From the NCBI RefSeq assembly GCF_031882575.1, contig NZ_CP134772.1, forward strand, positions 4,359,001 through 4,423,000: a DNA stretch of 64,000 nt, given 5' to 3'. The translations under genes were made by a program, and so were the position numbers. Positions 1 to 8,885 of the stretch are shown here, piece by piece. The notes below the pieces were generated by a model that worked only from the letters and a program-made list of their open reading frames with translations, ran no database searches and was not told the origin of the DNA. Each line of letters opens with the position of its first letter. Within the stretch, counting starts at the first letter, position 1. This stretch comes from Pseudomonas sp. VD-NE ins (lineage in GTDB: Bacteria > Pseudomonadota > Gammaproteobacteria > Pseudomonadales > Pseudomonadaceae).

Positions 1-77
1 AAAACACCCGGTGCTGGGAGCCCGCGGTGTAAAGGTTTGTCAGCCTTAACCGAATTTGCTGAAGAACCTTTTATTTC

Positions 78-752
78 ATGACGAACCTTATGCGTTTCGC
101 CAAACGTTTCAAACATCGCGCGTATGTGGCCCTGCCTTCCCTGCTGGCCGTCAGCGCACTGTTCCTGTCGCTTGAGTCCAGCGAAAGCCGCGCACAACCG
201 GTGGACGGCACCCAGACGCTGGTGTTCCTGCGCCACGCGGAAAAACCCGAGGGCGGTCTCGGTCAGCTCAACTGTCAGGGCCTGAACCGCGCGATCGATC
301 TGTCGACCCTGCTGCCGGATAAATTCGGCAAGGCCGATTACGTGTTCGCCGCCAATCCGACGCGCAATGTCGAGGAAGGTGAGCTGGACAACTCCTACAG
401 CTACATTCGTCCACTGATGACCATCAGCCCTGCCGCGATCAAACTCGGTCTGCCGGTGAACATCGAGTTCTCGGCCAACGACACCAGCGATCTGGCCCGC
501 GAACTGCTGGAAGACAAGTATCACAACTCGACGATCTACACCGCTTGGTCCCATGGCTATCTGCCGGAGTTGATCAACAAGGTGGCGGGCAAAGCAGTCG
601 GCGAAAAACAGAACATCACCGACGACTGGGCGGGCAACGATTTTGACTCGCTGTACGTGCTGACCCTGACCTGGCACAACGGCAAGGCCAGCCTGCAGAG
701 CCACAGCTACAAGCAGGGGCTGGATCATGGCAAGGAAACCTGCCCGACCTGA
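78..752 (+). CDS. Periplasmic histidine phosphatase family protein
   Basis: 224 residues. A basic start followed by a hydrophobic segment (about residues 15-32) and an A-Q junction near residue 40 looks like a signal peptide. The phosphatase signature RHAE (Arg52-His53-Ala54-Glu55) gives the phospho-acceptor His, and a second SHG motif near residue 158 supplies the second catalytic His of the phosphoglycerate-mutase/acid-phosphatase superfamily. The substrate cannot be read from sequence. The protein is short and lacks an obvious cap insert. The start at 78 has a GAAGAA element 11 nt upstream; an in-frame ATG at 90 is the alternative. It stands alone: the next gene is convergent, and a palindromic repeat lies just after the stop. 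The family assignment is good; the physiological role is unknown. Confidence 0.85.
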   Translation: MTNLMRFAKRFKHRAYVALPSLLAVSALFLSLESSESRAQPVDGTQTLVFLRHAEKPEGGLGQLNCQGLNRAIDLSTLLPDKFGKADYVFAANPTRNVEEGELDNSYSYIRPLMTISPAAIKLGLPVNIEFSANDTSDLARELLEDKYHNSTIYTAWSHGYLPELINKVAGKAVGEKQNITDDWAGNDFDSLYVLTLTWHNGKASLQSHSYKQGLDHGKETCPT

Positions 753-777
753 GTCATCTTCTGTCTGAACCGGCCCC

Positions 778-849
778 ATCGCTGGCAAGCCAGCTCCCAC
801 AGGTTTTGTGTACAACGACAATCACTGTGGGAGCTGGCCTGCCAGCGAT
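778..849. repeat. REP pair (REPIN), 'gctggcaagccagctccc' family
   Basis: Two inverted copies of a GTGGGAGCTGGC-TGCCAGCGAT element separated by about 20 bp, lying between convergent genes. The same family recurs at 25533-25627 and 26931-27025. This is the usual arrangement of Pseudomonas REP doublets, which are non-coding and probably mobilised in trans by a RAYT transposase; none is in the window. Confidence 0.85.
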
Positions 850-868
850 GAGGCCAGCAAAAGCACTA

Positions 869-1972
869 TCAAACCTTCTGATTCATCCGCTCACGCAGAT
901 ACTCCAGCACCGCCCAACGCTCCCCGGCGAACTCGATCCGCCCGCCCTTCTTCTCGCGCTGAAACACATACATCGGGTCGTAATACTCACACAGCAACCC
1001 TTCGATCCAGCCGCGATGCAAATCCACCGCGCCGCTGCGCCCCTGCTCCGCCAAGGCGTCCTCCATCAAAACCAGCATCCGTCGATGGCGCTCGCCACCC
1101 AGCCGCTTCTGCACGTTGTTCAGACTTTCCAACAGGCGTTCAGAGAACAAAGTAAAGCCATCTTCACCGTGCACCGCAGCAAATTCTGCCGACAGATCCA
1201 CCACGTAATCACGCAGGATGCGCTCGACGCGATCGTCAAAACTGTCTTCCAGCCAGACCATCGGATACTGCTGCATGCCCTGATACAACGGCAGTGGCAA
1301 GGCGCAACTGCCAACCACCCGACTCTCGTCCTCCAGCACAAACTGCGCGATCCCCGCATCGCGTTTCTTGAGGATGTCGATGGCCAGGCGGTTTTCAAAA
1401 TCGATGTTCGACGGCTGCCCGGTGGCACGCTTGCCAAAGCTGGAGCCGCGATGGTTGGCGTGGCCCTCCAGGTCCAGACCATTGCGCAACTGCACCAGCA
1501 CTTCGGTCTTGCCGGTGCCGGTCATGCCGCCCAGCAAAACGAAATCACACTGGGCGATGGCCTGTTCAAGGGTATCGATGAGGAAGTTGCGCATCGCCTT
1601 GTAACCGCCAGCAACACGTGGATAGTCGATACCCGCCTCGTCACGCAGCCATTGCTGGGTGATCTGCGAGCGCAGGCCGCCACGAAAACAATAGAGATAA
1701 CCCTCAGGATGGGCGCGGGCAAAATCGGCCCAGGTCTGGATGCGCTCGGCTTTCACCGTGCCCGAGACCAATTGATGGCCCAACTCGATGGCGGCCTGCT
1801 GCCCGTGCTGTTTGTAGCAGGTACCGATCTTCTGCCGTTCGACATCATTCATCAGCGGCAGGTTGATCACGCCGGGGAACGCGCCCTTGTGAAACTCGAC
1901 CGGCGCACGGGCATCCATCAGCGGCCGGTCGTTGAGGAAAATGTCTCGGTAGTCAGTGCAGTCGCGGAGCAT
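869..1972 (-). CDS. selU: tRNA 2-selenouridine synthase
   Basis: 367 residues. Replaces sulfur by selenium in 2-thiouridine at the wobble position of some tRNAs, using selenophosphate, via a geranylated intermediate in the known enzymes. The N-terminal rhodanese domain ends in CFRGG with the essential Cys near residue 95. A P-loop (GGMTGTGKT, about 148-156) begins the second half. Length fits the family (about 365). The ATG at 1972 overlaps the stop of selD by one base (TGATG), so translation is probably coupled; this decides the start over an in-frame TTG three bases earlier. Paired with selD, which makes its selenium donor. Also named mnmH/ybbB. Confidence 0.95.
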   Translation of the reverse strand: MLRDCTDYRDIFLNDRPLMDARAPVEFHKGAFPGVINLPLMNDVERQKIGTCYKQHGQQAAIELGHQLVSGTVKAERIQTWADFARAHPEGYLYCFRGGLRSQITQQWLRDEAGIDYPRVAGGYKAMRNFLIDTLEQAIAQCDFVLLGGMTGTGKTEVLVQLRNGLDLEGHANHRGSSFGKRATGQPSNIDFENRLAIDILKKRDAGIAQFVLEDESRVVGSCALPLPLYQGMQQYPMVWLEDSFDDRVERILRDYVVDLSAEFAAVHGEDGFTLFSERLLESLNNVQKRLGGERHRRMLVLMEDALAEQGRSGAVDLHRGWIEGLLCEYYDPMYVFQREKKGGRIEFAGERWAVLEYLRERMNQKV

Positions 1973-3006
1973 CAAATCACCTCGACTGCGTTCGTCTGTC
2001 GCTCAACCAGTTCGCCGATTGGCGCAAGGTTCAGGCCCAGTTCGGCGGCGACAGCGAGGAATTCTTCATTGCCTTGCGGCGTCACCGCGATCAGCAGACC
2101 GCCACTGGTCTGCGGGTCGCAGAGCACGCGTTTATGCAGCTCCTGCACGCGCCCGACCTTGCTCGCGTAGCTGTCGAAGTTGCGCAACGTGCCGCCGGGC
2201 ACACAGCCCTGATCGAGGTAATACTCGACGCTGTCCAGACGCGGTACGCGGTCATAGGCGATGCGTGCGGTGAGCTGGCTGCCATCGGCCATTTCCACCA
2301 GATGCCCGAGCAGGCCGAAACCGGTGACGTCGGTCATCGCTGTAACGCCGGCGAGTTTGCCGAAGCGACTGCCGGGTTTGTTCAAGGTACACATCCAGTC
2401 GCGGGCCACGCCGACATCGGCGGCGCGCAATTTACCCTTCTTCTCGGCGGTGGTGAGGATGCCGATGCCCAACGGTTTGGTCAGGTACAGCAGGCAACCG
2501 GCGGTCGCGGTGTCGTTGCGCTTCATGTGGCGCTTTTCCACCAGACCGGTGACAGCGAGGCCGAAGATCGGCTCGGGCGCATCGATCGAATGCCCGCCCG
2601 CCAGCGGAATGCCCGCCGCATCGCATACCGCGCGGCCACCGCGAATCACCTCGCGCGCCACTTCCGGCGCCAACACATTCACTGGCCAGCCGAGAATGGC
2701 GATCGCCATCAGCGGATCGCCGCCCATCGCATAGATGTCACTGATCGCATTGGTCGCGGCGATGCGGCCGAAGTCGAACGGGTCGTCGACGATCGGCATG
2801 AAGAAATCGGTGGTCGAGACCACACCGCGCTCGGCATCGATCTCGTACACCGCCGCGTCATCGCGCGAGGCATTACCGACCCACAGTTTCGGATCAAGGT
2901 TCTGTGCGCCGCTGCCGGCCAGAATCACTTCCAGCACCTGCGGGGAAATCTTGCAGCCGCAACCGGCGCCGTGGCTGTATTGGGTCAGACGAATCGGCTC
3001 GCTCAT
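1972..3006 (-). CDS. selD: Selenide, water dikinase (selenophosphate synthase)
   Basis: 344 residues. Makes selenophosphate from selenide and ATP (products AMP and Pi), the selenium donor for SelU and for selenocysteine synthesis. The glycine-rich N-terminus carries GAGCGCK with Cys16 and Lys19, matching the catalytic Cys/Lys pair. This is the cysteine form of the enzyme, not a selenocysteine form. Downstream AIRS-type motifs are present, including DDAAVY, the TTDFF stretch and the [11 protein letters not shown] loop. Full family length. First gene of a two-gene operon with selU. Upstream sequence up to the repeat at 3085 shows no clear regulatory site. Confidence 0.96.
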   Translation of the reverse strand: MSEPIRLTQYSHGAGCGCKISPQVLEVILAGSGAQNLDPKLWVGNASRDDAAVYEIDAERGVVSTTDFFMPIVDDPFDFGRIAATNAISDIYAMGGDPLMAIAILGWPVNVLAPEVAREVIRGGRAVCDAAGIPLAGGHSIDAPEPIFGLAVTGLVEKRHMKRNDTATAGCLLYLTKPLGIGILTTAEKKGKLRAADVGVARDWMCTLNKPGSRFGKLAGVTAMTDVTGFGLLGHLVEMADGSQLTARIAYDRVPRLDSVEYYLDQGCVPGGTLRNFDSYASKVGRVQELHKRVLCDPQTSGGLLIAVTPQGNEEFLAVAAELGLNLAPIGELVERQTNAVEVI

Positions 3007-3084
3007 GGGGGAGTCTCAGGCTGTTGATGGGGCCGATTCTAGCAGAGCGCGCGGCAGCAGATTTTTGCACTGACCGAGCGGCCC

Positions 3085-3151
3085 CTTCGCGAGCAGGCTC
3101 GCTCCCACATTTGCACCGCACTCCCCTGTGGGAGCGAGCCTGCTCGCGAAG
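3085..3151. repeat. REP pair, 'gtgggagcgagcctgctcgcgaa' family
   Basis: Two head-to-head copies of CTTCGCGAGCAGGCTCGCTCCCACA about 18 bp apart, between selD and the DUF6708 gene. The rest of the 329-bp gap (3007-3335) has no gene; a short GC stem with a T-rich flank near 3304-3332 may end the leftward T6SS operon. The same family lies at 23239, 33784, 42419 (degenerate), 55554, 56944 and 61619. Confidence 0.85.
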
Positions 3152-3335
3152 GCAATCAACTTGCCACCGCAAACGTCACTGAAGGGCGCAAGAGGTTTTT
3201 TGACGAAAAACCAACGGCCACTGCTCCCCGCCGGCGCCACATCGAACTGCGCAAACTGTCCGTCTCTGTTTGCGATATTCGGCTTTACCTTAGAGCGCAC
3301 GAATAAAAAATCGCTGCCTGCGGTTTTTTGCTCTG

Positions 3336-4445
3336 TTAACGCTCGCGTTGCACCTGCGCGAAGATCTCGGTGATCGGTCGATGTGGCTGGCGCTTTTGCA
3401 TTTGCCGCACCTGTTCACTCAGCCGCAGCAGCTCTTCACTGGGTTTGGCCCATTGGTCTTGCGGCAGCGGTTCTGACCACTGGCGCATGAGGTCGGGCAG
3501 TGCTTGCTTGCCGATTCTTTCGAGGCGGCGCACTTCCCATTCGACGAGGTGGTTGGGAATCGTCCACAAGGTCATGACGTGGTAGAGGTACCAGAAGAAG
3601 CCCGACAGCCTTGTTCGTGTGCCTTCGCGGATCTGCTGATGCATGAGCGCTCGGGCATTGCGGAAAGTGTGCAGGCCTTCGTGGGATGGGTCGTCGGGGC
3701 CTTGCAGGTCTTGCAGGTCCTGAATCGATTTGAGGTCGTTGACTTCGTATTCCATGTAGCCACGGATGGCCTCCCAGTGGCTGATCGCGAGTGGCAGGCC
3801 GGCGCATTGGAATTCGAGGCTGGTGAGGGTTTCGCCTTGGTAGAAACCGATGCCCATGCCGTATTGGCGGTGGATGCCGTATTGGGTCGCGCCTTGGGCT
3901 TCGATGATCCAGGCGGAGAGTGATTCCCATGGGACGAAGACGGGTTCGGTTTCGCCTGCGGGCATGAAGCAGACTTCGCGGCGTTGGCGGTTGAAGCGGG
4001 TTGGGATGATTGAGGCGCGTTTTTTGTGGTTGTGGTGCCAGACGGCAAGGCCGATGGTCAGACTCAGTAAAGCTGCGAAATTGCCATATGGATAGATGAC
4101 ATAGAAAAAATCAACAACAAGCTCCCATGTATAGGTGATGTCATATCCAAACATTAATCCAATGCAGCCGATAATCGCGGGAAAAAGAAACGCGGTCATA
4201 ACGGCCCCACTTAACGGCCCTCCCAATATGACCTGCCATGCGAAAACCTGCGGTGATCCAAAGCCGAAATCCAGATATCGGTCATTTAAATCACCAATAT
4301 GAGGGCCGTAAGGTGGAATCAGTGTTGGCAATGGAAGTGGTGCAAGATAAGTGATACTTCCACTTGAAAACGGTTCCACTTCTCCGGCTTTTGCTTGCTG
4401 TTCAAGGAGCGGCCTTCCTGTTGAGATATCACGATCATTCAGCAT
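3336..4445 (-). CDS. DUF6708-type membrane protein, candidate T6SS immunity protein
   Basis: 369 residues from ATG 4445 (an in-frame TTG lies at 4460). Two hydrophobic stretches, about residues 80-100 and 120-150, suggest two membrane helices near the N-terminus. They are followed by a long polar cytoplasmic part with a KK(R) stretch and a conserved-looking VPWESLSAWI segment. I recall proteins of this layout as DUF6708, often encoded after large T6SS effectors. The ATG lies inside the end of the upstream effector gene (about 11-bp overlap), so the two are co-translated. Role inferred from position: protecting the cell from the membrane-active effector next door, as TsiV2 does for VasX. No enzymatic motif is visible, so it could instead assist effector delivery. 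Confidence 0.6.
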   Translation of the reverse strand: MLNDRDISTGRPLLEQQAKAGEVEPFSSGSITYLAPLPLPTLIPPYGPHIGDLNDRYLDFGFGSPQVFAWQVILGGPLSGAVMTAFLFPAIIGCIGLMFGYDITYTWELVVDFFYVIYPYGNFAALLSLTIGLAVWHHNHKKRASIIPTRFNRQRREVCFMPAGETEPVFVPWESLSAWIIEAQGATQYGIHRQYGMGIGFYQGETLTSLEFQCAGLPLAISHWEAIRGYMEYEVNDLKSIQDLQDLQGPDDPSHEGLHTFRNARALMHQQIREGTRTRLSGFFWYLYHVMTLWTIPNHLVEWEVRRLERIGKQALPDLMRQWSEPLPQDQWAKPSEELLRLSEQVRQMQKRQPHRPITEIFAQVQRER

Positions 4446-7400
4446 GATCCGCTCGCTCAAGAAACTGAGTTTCGACCAGCAGAACTGGAGGTTTTTCCTT
4501 TACCAGTTGCGGATCAACTACCGCAAAATGTCCGTCTCCGCGAGGATTCAAATGAATGATACGAGTGCGCGATGCCCACTCACCTTTTTCATTCAATGCC
4601 TGGATGCAAACCGCCAGTTCCAGCGTTTCCTTTGCCGGAATGAATTCAGAATCAGGGGTTACCGGGTATTGAAGACAGAGCACCAGCCCGTCAGTAGTGG
4701 ACTTGACTATGCGCAGGCTACTGACAATTTCGTCGCCAATAATATCCCGCTGTTCTCGCGGAGTTCCTCGGCTGTGCAACGGAATAGAAATGCGGTGCGC
4801 GCCGATACCTAAACGATGCGTCGGGTTACCGCCGAAGGGAGGTAACAGATCATTCAGCGTCAATCTTGGTAGTACAAGATGTATGTCGCTGGGCTTGGCT
4901 TTAAACAGCAGGTTTTTCAGCCAAGAATCGTATGGATTTGGCCCAAGTTGGGCGTAAGGCGCGTGAATCAAAAAGGCCAGATAACTTTGGTAGTCCTCCA
5001 GTGTATGGTCACCACGCATATCGGCATCCCGACTCCAAGGCGTGAGCTTCAGCCATTTATCATGAGCACTGATGTTATAGCGGCTGTAAAGCCATGAGCC
5101 GCTCAATTCAAGCACAGTAAAAAGCGCTCCGGCCAGATTGAAGCGAAAGAATACAGTTGACAATCGTGTGCCTGCTGCTGCCCAAGCGACCGTTCGCATC
5201 GCTTTGGATGCGGTTAATACCTTTACTGTCGCGTGGGCAGTATTACCGACCCCATATGCATTTACCGTCAGCATTCCACTAGTCCCTAATTCGGCTAGGG
5301 CAGCAGCTCCTTGTGCCGGACGATTTCCGCTTCGTGTCGCCTGTTCCCAGTTTTTTTGATGGGTGAGAAGACTGCTCATTGAAGAAAGCAAGCCTGAGAA
5401 ATATGTGAAGAGGCCCAATCCCACATGCATTTTCCCCATTTGTACATAAACGTTCTGAATAGCATGGCTTTGAAGCCCTGCGGCCAGAGCGGTGCTACGA
5501 GCTTTCATAGCAGTATCTGCGAGGCTTTGCGCAGCAGTGAATCCTGCAGCGCTCGTGGCCACGACTGGTGCGACCAACTCCGTCAACTTACGTCGATCCC
5601 GTGTCTGGCTAAAAGCTTCACGCACGGCCCCCACCAAATTCACGACCTGCACCAAAACCACCACCAACCCCATCCCCTCTGTCTTCACCAAACTCCCCGC
5701 CGACACCCCACTCACTCCCAACCGAATATTCCCCAACAAACTCCTCAACTCCCCCTGCTGCGCCGGTGGAAACACCACTGTCACCCCTGCGCGAGCCGGT
5801 GTCGCGCCGTACAGCCGGGCCGAGCGATCCGGCAGTTCTTCGATAGGGCTCAACGCCGCCGCCAACCGTCCTTCGAACAGCGTCAATTGCGCTCGCACCC
5901 GCACAATCTCTTCCTGCAACTCCACCGCCCGCGCCGTTTTATGGCCCTGACGATTCTTGTTGTGGGTGAGCTGGTTGCGTTCGCGGTTGAGGGTTTTCAG
6001 GTATTCGCGTTCGCGCAGCATTTCCTTGATCGCGCCTTGCAGCGCGGATTGTTCGGCGGGGCTGGCGACGGTGAAGGTCACGCCGCTGGTTTTTGCCGCG
6101 TCGAAGAGGCGCAGGCGCAAGGCTTTGGGCAGTCGCTGGAACAGTTCTTCCAGCTCGGGGACTTTTTCTCCCGACAGGTCGAAACCTTCCAGTACGCGGT
6201 TCAGACCGAGATTCAGAGCCGGGCTGTAGGTGTCCTGCACGGCAGCCGCGACGACCCGGGTGTGTTCGGGCAGTTCGTCGACGGCCGGCAACTGCGGATG
6301 CTCGATTTTGCGCAGTTTGGCCAACCAGTCCGGCAGGTTGTTGAACATCGCCATGCCGGCGTTGAACAGCGTTGAATACTGCCCGGCTTGCTGGGCTTGC
6401 AGGCGCAGCGACAAGGTGTGGAACAACGTGCGGGTCAGTTCTGGATGCTGCTCCAGATAACCGAGCATCTCTTCGCTGGCCGTGTCGCTGCGGCACAGGT
6501 CCTTGAGGCAGGCGTATTCGGTGCTGAGGGCCTGGCCGATTTGCGTCGCGACTTGTGCGTCGAAGTACCACGCCGCGCGATGGAAGCGTCCGGCGATCAG
6601 CAACTGCGTGCGGTCGGCGGTGATGCGTTCGAGCAAGCGGTTCCAGCGGCCGAGGTTGTCGCGGTGACGGTTGAGGACGTCGTCCATCGCCGGACGGTCG
6701 ATCAGGTCGTTGACCCCGCGTTTGCCACTGAGGAACGGGCCGTCGAGCACGTCGCGCATGCGCCGGTCCTGACTCTTGCCGAGGTCGACCAGTGTCGAAA
6801 GGTGCCGGTCGACGAAATCGGCCGGGGCGACTTCAGCAAAATACTCGCGTGTATAGAAGCGTCTATCCGCTTCGGCGGTGACGCGGCCATGCGCGGTGAA
6901 ATCCGGGGCGACGTCGTCAAACCGGTTCAGCGCCAGCGAATCGTCGAGGGCTTTTTCGCGAAGTTGCGAAAGCTCTGGCGTTGCCTCCGCAGAAGCGGGC
7001 TCAACCTTGCCGCCCTTGTTCAAATACTCAAGCAACGCCTTGCGCGTATTTTCCCGATCCGGTTCGGGCAGTTGCTCCAGCTCGGCATAAAAAGCTTTGG
7101 CTCGCGGATCGTCACTGGCCTTGGCCAGACTGTCGAAATCTGCACTGCCGAGTTGGCTCAGGGACTCGATGTAACTGGCCAGCAGGTAATCACGTTCATT
7201 GTTGCCACTGTTGCTCCACTCTTCGACCCAGCCAACGACTGTGTCCTGATACTCGGCCAGATCGCGCATCACGCCCAAGTCATCATTGACCAGCAGAAAC
7301 AGCGTGTCGTCCTGATAAGGCCCGCGCACCCGACCGAGAAATTCACCGATGTGCGCCTCGCGAAAGCGTCGCGGTTGTTCCCACAGATACGGCTCGCGTT

Positions 7401-8022
7401 CGTGCTCCGGCGCGTCGCTGACCTGCACCGCCGGCATCCGCGTCGCATCGGTTTCGGCAACGGGTTCAGCGCCAGTCGCCACTTCCGCCAGCCATTGCCG
7501 GGTCTGCTCGACGGTCAACAAATGCTCGCCGCCAACCAGGCAATTGACCGGCCCCAAATCGACCGCCTGCATGAAGTGCTCACGCTCCTCGCTGCTCTCC
7601 AACACCTGCCGGCACTTGGCAGCCGTCAACTGCACCTCGGCAAACGTCACATACAGCGTGCTCTTGCGGGAAAAGATCAACGCCGGACGCTCTTCGATGG
7701 CCGCGCGCTGATCCTCAGTAACGGTTTTACCTTGGTGCAGCAGCGCAGTAACGATCCCGTCCAGCACGCGGTATTCGTACAATTCGCCGCCGAGGCTGTC
7801 GATGATGTACAGCCAGCCATCGCGCAACCGGCGTATGCCCATTGGCCGCGCGGTCAGGGCATGCGGTAGCGCCAGCTCAGCACTCGGGTCGTGAGGTCGT
7901 TCCACCAGGCCATAAGCCAAGGGCAACAGTTGCACATGGGTTTGCCGCAATGGGCAGGCGCCGGGAGAACCGATGGGGGTTTTGGACGCCGCGGCAGCAG
8001 CGAGGTTGGCGGGATGGTTCAT
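4435..8022 (-). CDS. VasX-like T6SS effector (BTH_I2691 family), probable pore-forming toxin
   Basis: 1195 residues. The first about 100 residues (ACPLR, then PMGIRRLRDGWLYI and YEYRV) match my memory of the VasX N-terminal region. The centre is long, charged and helical, with coiled-coil-like sections around 640-700. Hydrophobic stretches cluster in the C-terminal third (roughly residues 785-815, 825-850, 885-905 and 965-1000), consistent with a colicin-like membrane-inserting domain. The tail after about 1030 is soluble. The start overlaps the adaptor stop as ATGA. Gene order vgrG, DUF4123 adaptor, effector, membrane protein is the standard cargo arrangement. G+C visibly falls in the last about 500 bp and in the following gene, as is common at the toxin-immunity end of such cassettes. 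Pore formation is inferred, not shown. Confidence 0.75.
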   Translation of the reverse strand: MNHPANLAAAAASKTPIGSPGACPLRQTHVQLLPLAYGLVERPHDPSAELALPHALTARPMGIRRLRDGWLYIIDSLGGELYEYRVLDGIVTALLHQGKTVTEDQRAAIEERPALIFSRKSTLYVTFAEVQLTAAKCRQVLESSEEREHFMQAVDLGPVNCLVGGEHLLTVEQTRQWLAEVATGAEPVAETDATRMPAVQVSDAPEHEREPYLWEQPRRFREAHIGEFLGRVRGPYQDDTLFLLVNDDLGVMRDLAEYQDTVVGWVEEWSNSGNNERDYLLASYIESLSQLGSADFDSLAKASDDPRAKAFYAELEQLPEPDRENTRKALLEYLNKGGKVEPASAEATPELSQLREKALDDSLALNRFDDVAPDFTAHGRVTAEADRRFYTREYFAEVAPADFVDRHLSTLVDLGKSQDRRMRDVLDGPFLSGKRGVNDLIDRPAMDDVLNRHRDNLGRWNRLLERITADRTQLLIAGRFHRAAWYFDAQVATQIGQALSTEYACLKDLCRSDTASEEMLGYLEQHPELTRTLFHTLSLRLQAQQAGQYSTLFNAGMAMFNNLPDWLAKLRKIEHPQLPAVDELPEHTRVVAAAVQDTYSPALNLGLNRVLEGFDLSGEKVPELEELFQRLPKALRLRLFDAAKTSGVTFTVASPAEQSALQGAIKEMLREREYLKTLNRERNQLTHNKNRQGHKTARAVELQEEIVRVRAQLTLFEGRLAAALSPIEELPDRSARLYGATPARAGVTVVFPPAQQGELRSLLGNIRLGVSGVSAGSLVKTEGMGLVVVLVQVVNLVGAVREAFSQTRDRRKLTELVAPVVATSAAGFTAAQSLADTAMKARSTALAAGLQSHAIQNVYVQMGKMHVGLGLFTYFSGLLSSMSSLLTHQKNWEQATRSGNRPAQGAAALAELGTSGMLTVNAYGVGNTAHATVKVLTASKAMRTVAWAAAGTRLSTVFFRFNLAGALFTVLELSGSWLYSRYNISAHDKWLKLTPWSRDADMRGDHTLEDYQSYLAFLIHAPYAQLGPNPYDSWLKNLLFKAKPSDIHLVLPRLTLNDLLPPFGGNPTHRLGIGAHRISIPLHSRGTPREQRDIIGDEIVSSLRIVKSTTDGLVLCLQYPVTPDSEFIPAKETLELAVCIQALNEKGEWASRTRIIHLNPRGDGHFAVVDPQLVKEKPPVLLVETQFLERADHAE

Positions 8023-8885
8023 GATCGACCTCGTTCAGCTGCCCACTGATGCGCCAGGGCCGCAGCCAGCGCGACGCGCTCGCCGGGTGATTGCAGCGAG
8101 GGCGTGTGGAGTAAGTGATGGATTTGCGGATGCTGTTCGAACTCGCTGCTGCCGAGCCAGAACACGACGTTGGCGTAATAAAACAACGCAGAGGGACCGC
8201 CGAGGCCAAGGGCAGACGCTTGAGTTTCCAACTGATCAAGTACGCCCCAGCGTTGTGCCAGACTCTCGCCGCTATGGCGCTCGGAGAAGTAGCGGAGCAA
8301 ATGCGCATCGAGCTCAAGCAGCGTTCGGCGTCGGTCAACCTGATCCAGCGCAACGTCCTGCTCAGGACTCAAGCGGTAAGGCACGGCGAGCGCTGGACAC
8401 TCCACCTGCCGGGGCCGCTGAAGGCGCCAAAGGTCATTGACGACGTCGGCTGTCACTACACAGGTCAAAGGCCCGAACAAAGACTGATCGGCACTGGCAA
8501 ACAACGCCTGCGCCACTGCCGCATCCGCCAGACGCAACAGCACTGTCGGGCAGGTCGGCAACTCGACCGTGATCAGTTTGCGCAGGTGTTCGGCGACGCA
8601 GTGCAGGGGCGCGGCACTGAACAACAACACGCCCCACTCCTCCTGCGCGCTATGCAGATAGAACTGCGCCAACGGATCGTCGGGTTGCTCGATCGCCACC
8701 AACAATGGCGAGACATCGCGCAATGTTGAGAACGGTGGTTGGTCGTAGAGGGCAAGCCTGCTGGCCGTCGGACTGATCTGTTTCAGGCGCTGCGGCAGAT
8801 CGCTGATCGTCGCGCCGTCCAGCAGTACAAAGGCCTGCTGCTCGCCCCAAGGCAAACCCTCTGGAAAAGAAGTCAACACGCTCAT
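8019..8885 (-). CDS. DUF4123 T6SS effector adaptor (Tap/TEC family)
   Basis: 288 residues. DUF4123 proteins load a specific cargo effector onto the tip of its cognate VgrG and are not themselves toxic. The N-terminal half has the typical pattern of the family: a LLDGA strand near residue 20, a PLLV segment near 60, and an HLRKLITV segment near 95-105. It sits between vgrG and the effector, with ATGA overlaps at both ends. The overlap with the vgrG stop (8882-8885) selects the ATG at 8885 over one six codons upstream. No signal peptide or membrane segment. The partner is almost certainly the 1195-residue protein that follows. Confidence 0.85.
   Translation of the reverse strand: MSVLTSFPEGLPWGEQQAFVLLDGATISDLPQRLKQISPTASRLALYDQPPFSTLRDVSPLLVAIEQPDDPLAQFYLHSAQEEWGVLLFSAAPLHCVAEHLRKLITVELPTCPTVLLRLADAAVAQALFASADQSLFGPLTCVVTADVVNDLWRLQRPRQVECPALAVPYRLSPEQDVALDQVDRRRTLLELDAHLLRYFSERHSGESLAQRWGVLDQLETQASALGLGGPSALFYYANVVFWLGSSEFEQHPQIHHLLHTPSLQSPGERVALAAALAHQWAAERGRS

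Noticed and set aside
806..2170. Plus-strand open frame of 454 codons over selU-selD
   Set aside because: It is antisense to two well-recognised genes and starts inside a REP doublet. The low-stop bias of GC-rich codons explains it.
5425..7869. Plus-strand frames of 316 and 493 codons opposite the VasX-like effector
   Set aside because: Composition is that of reverse-strand shadow (Gln-, His- and Arg-rich) and the sense strand encodes a gene coupled to both neighbours.
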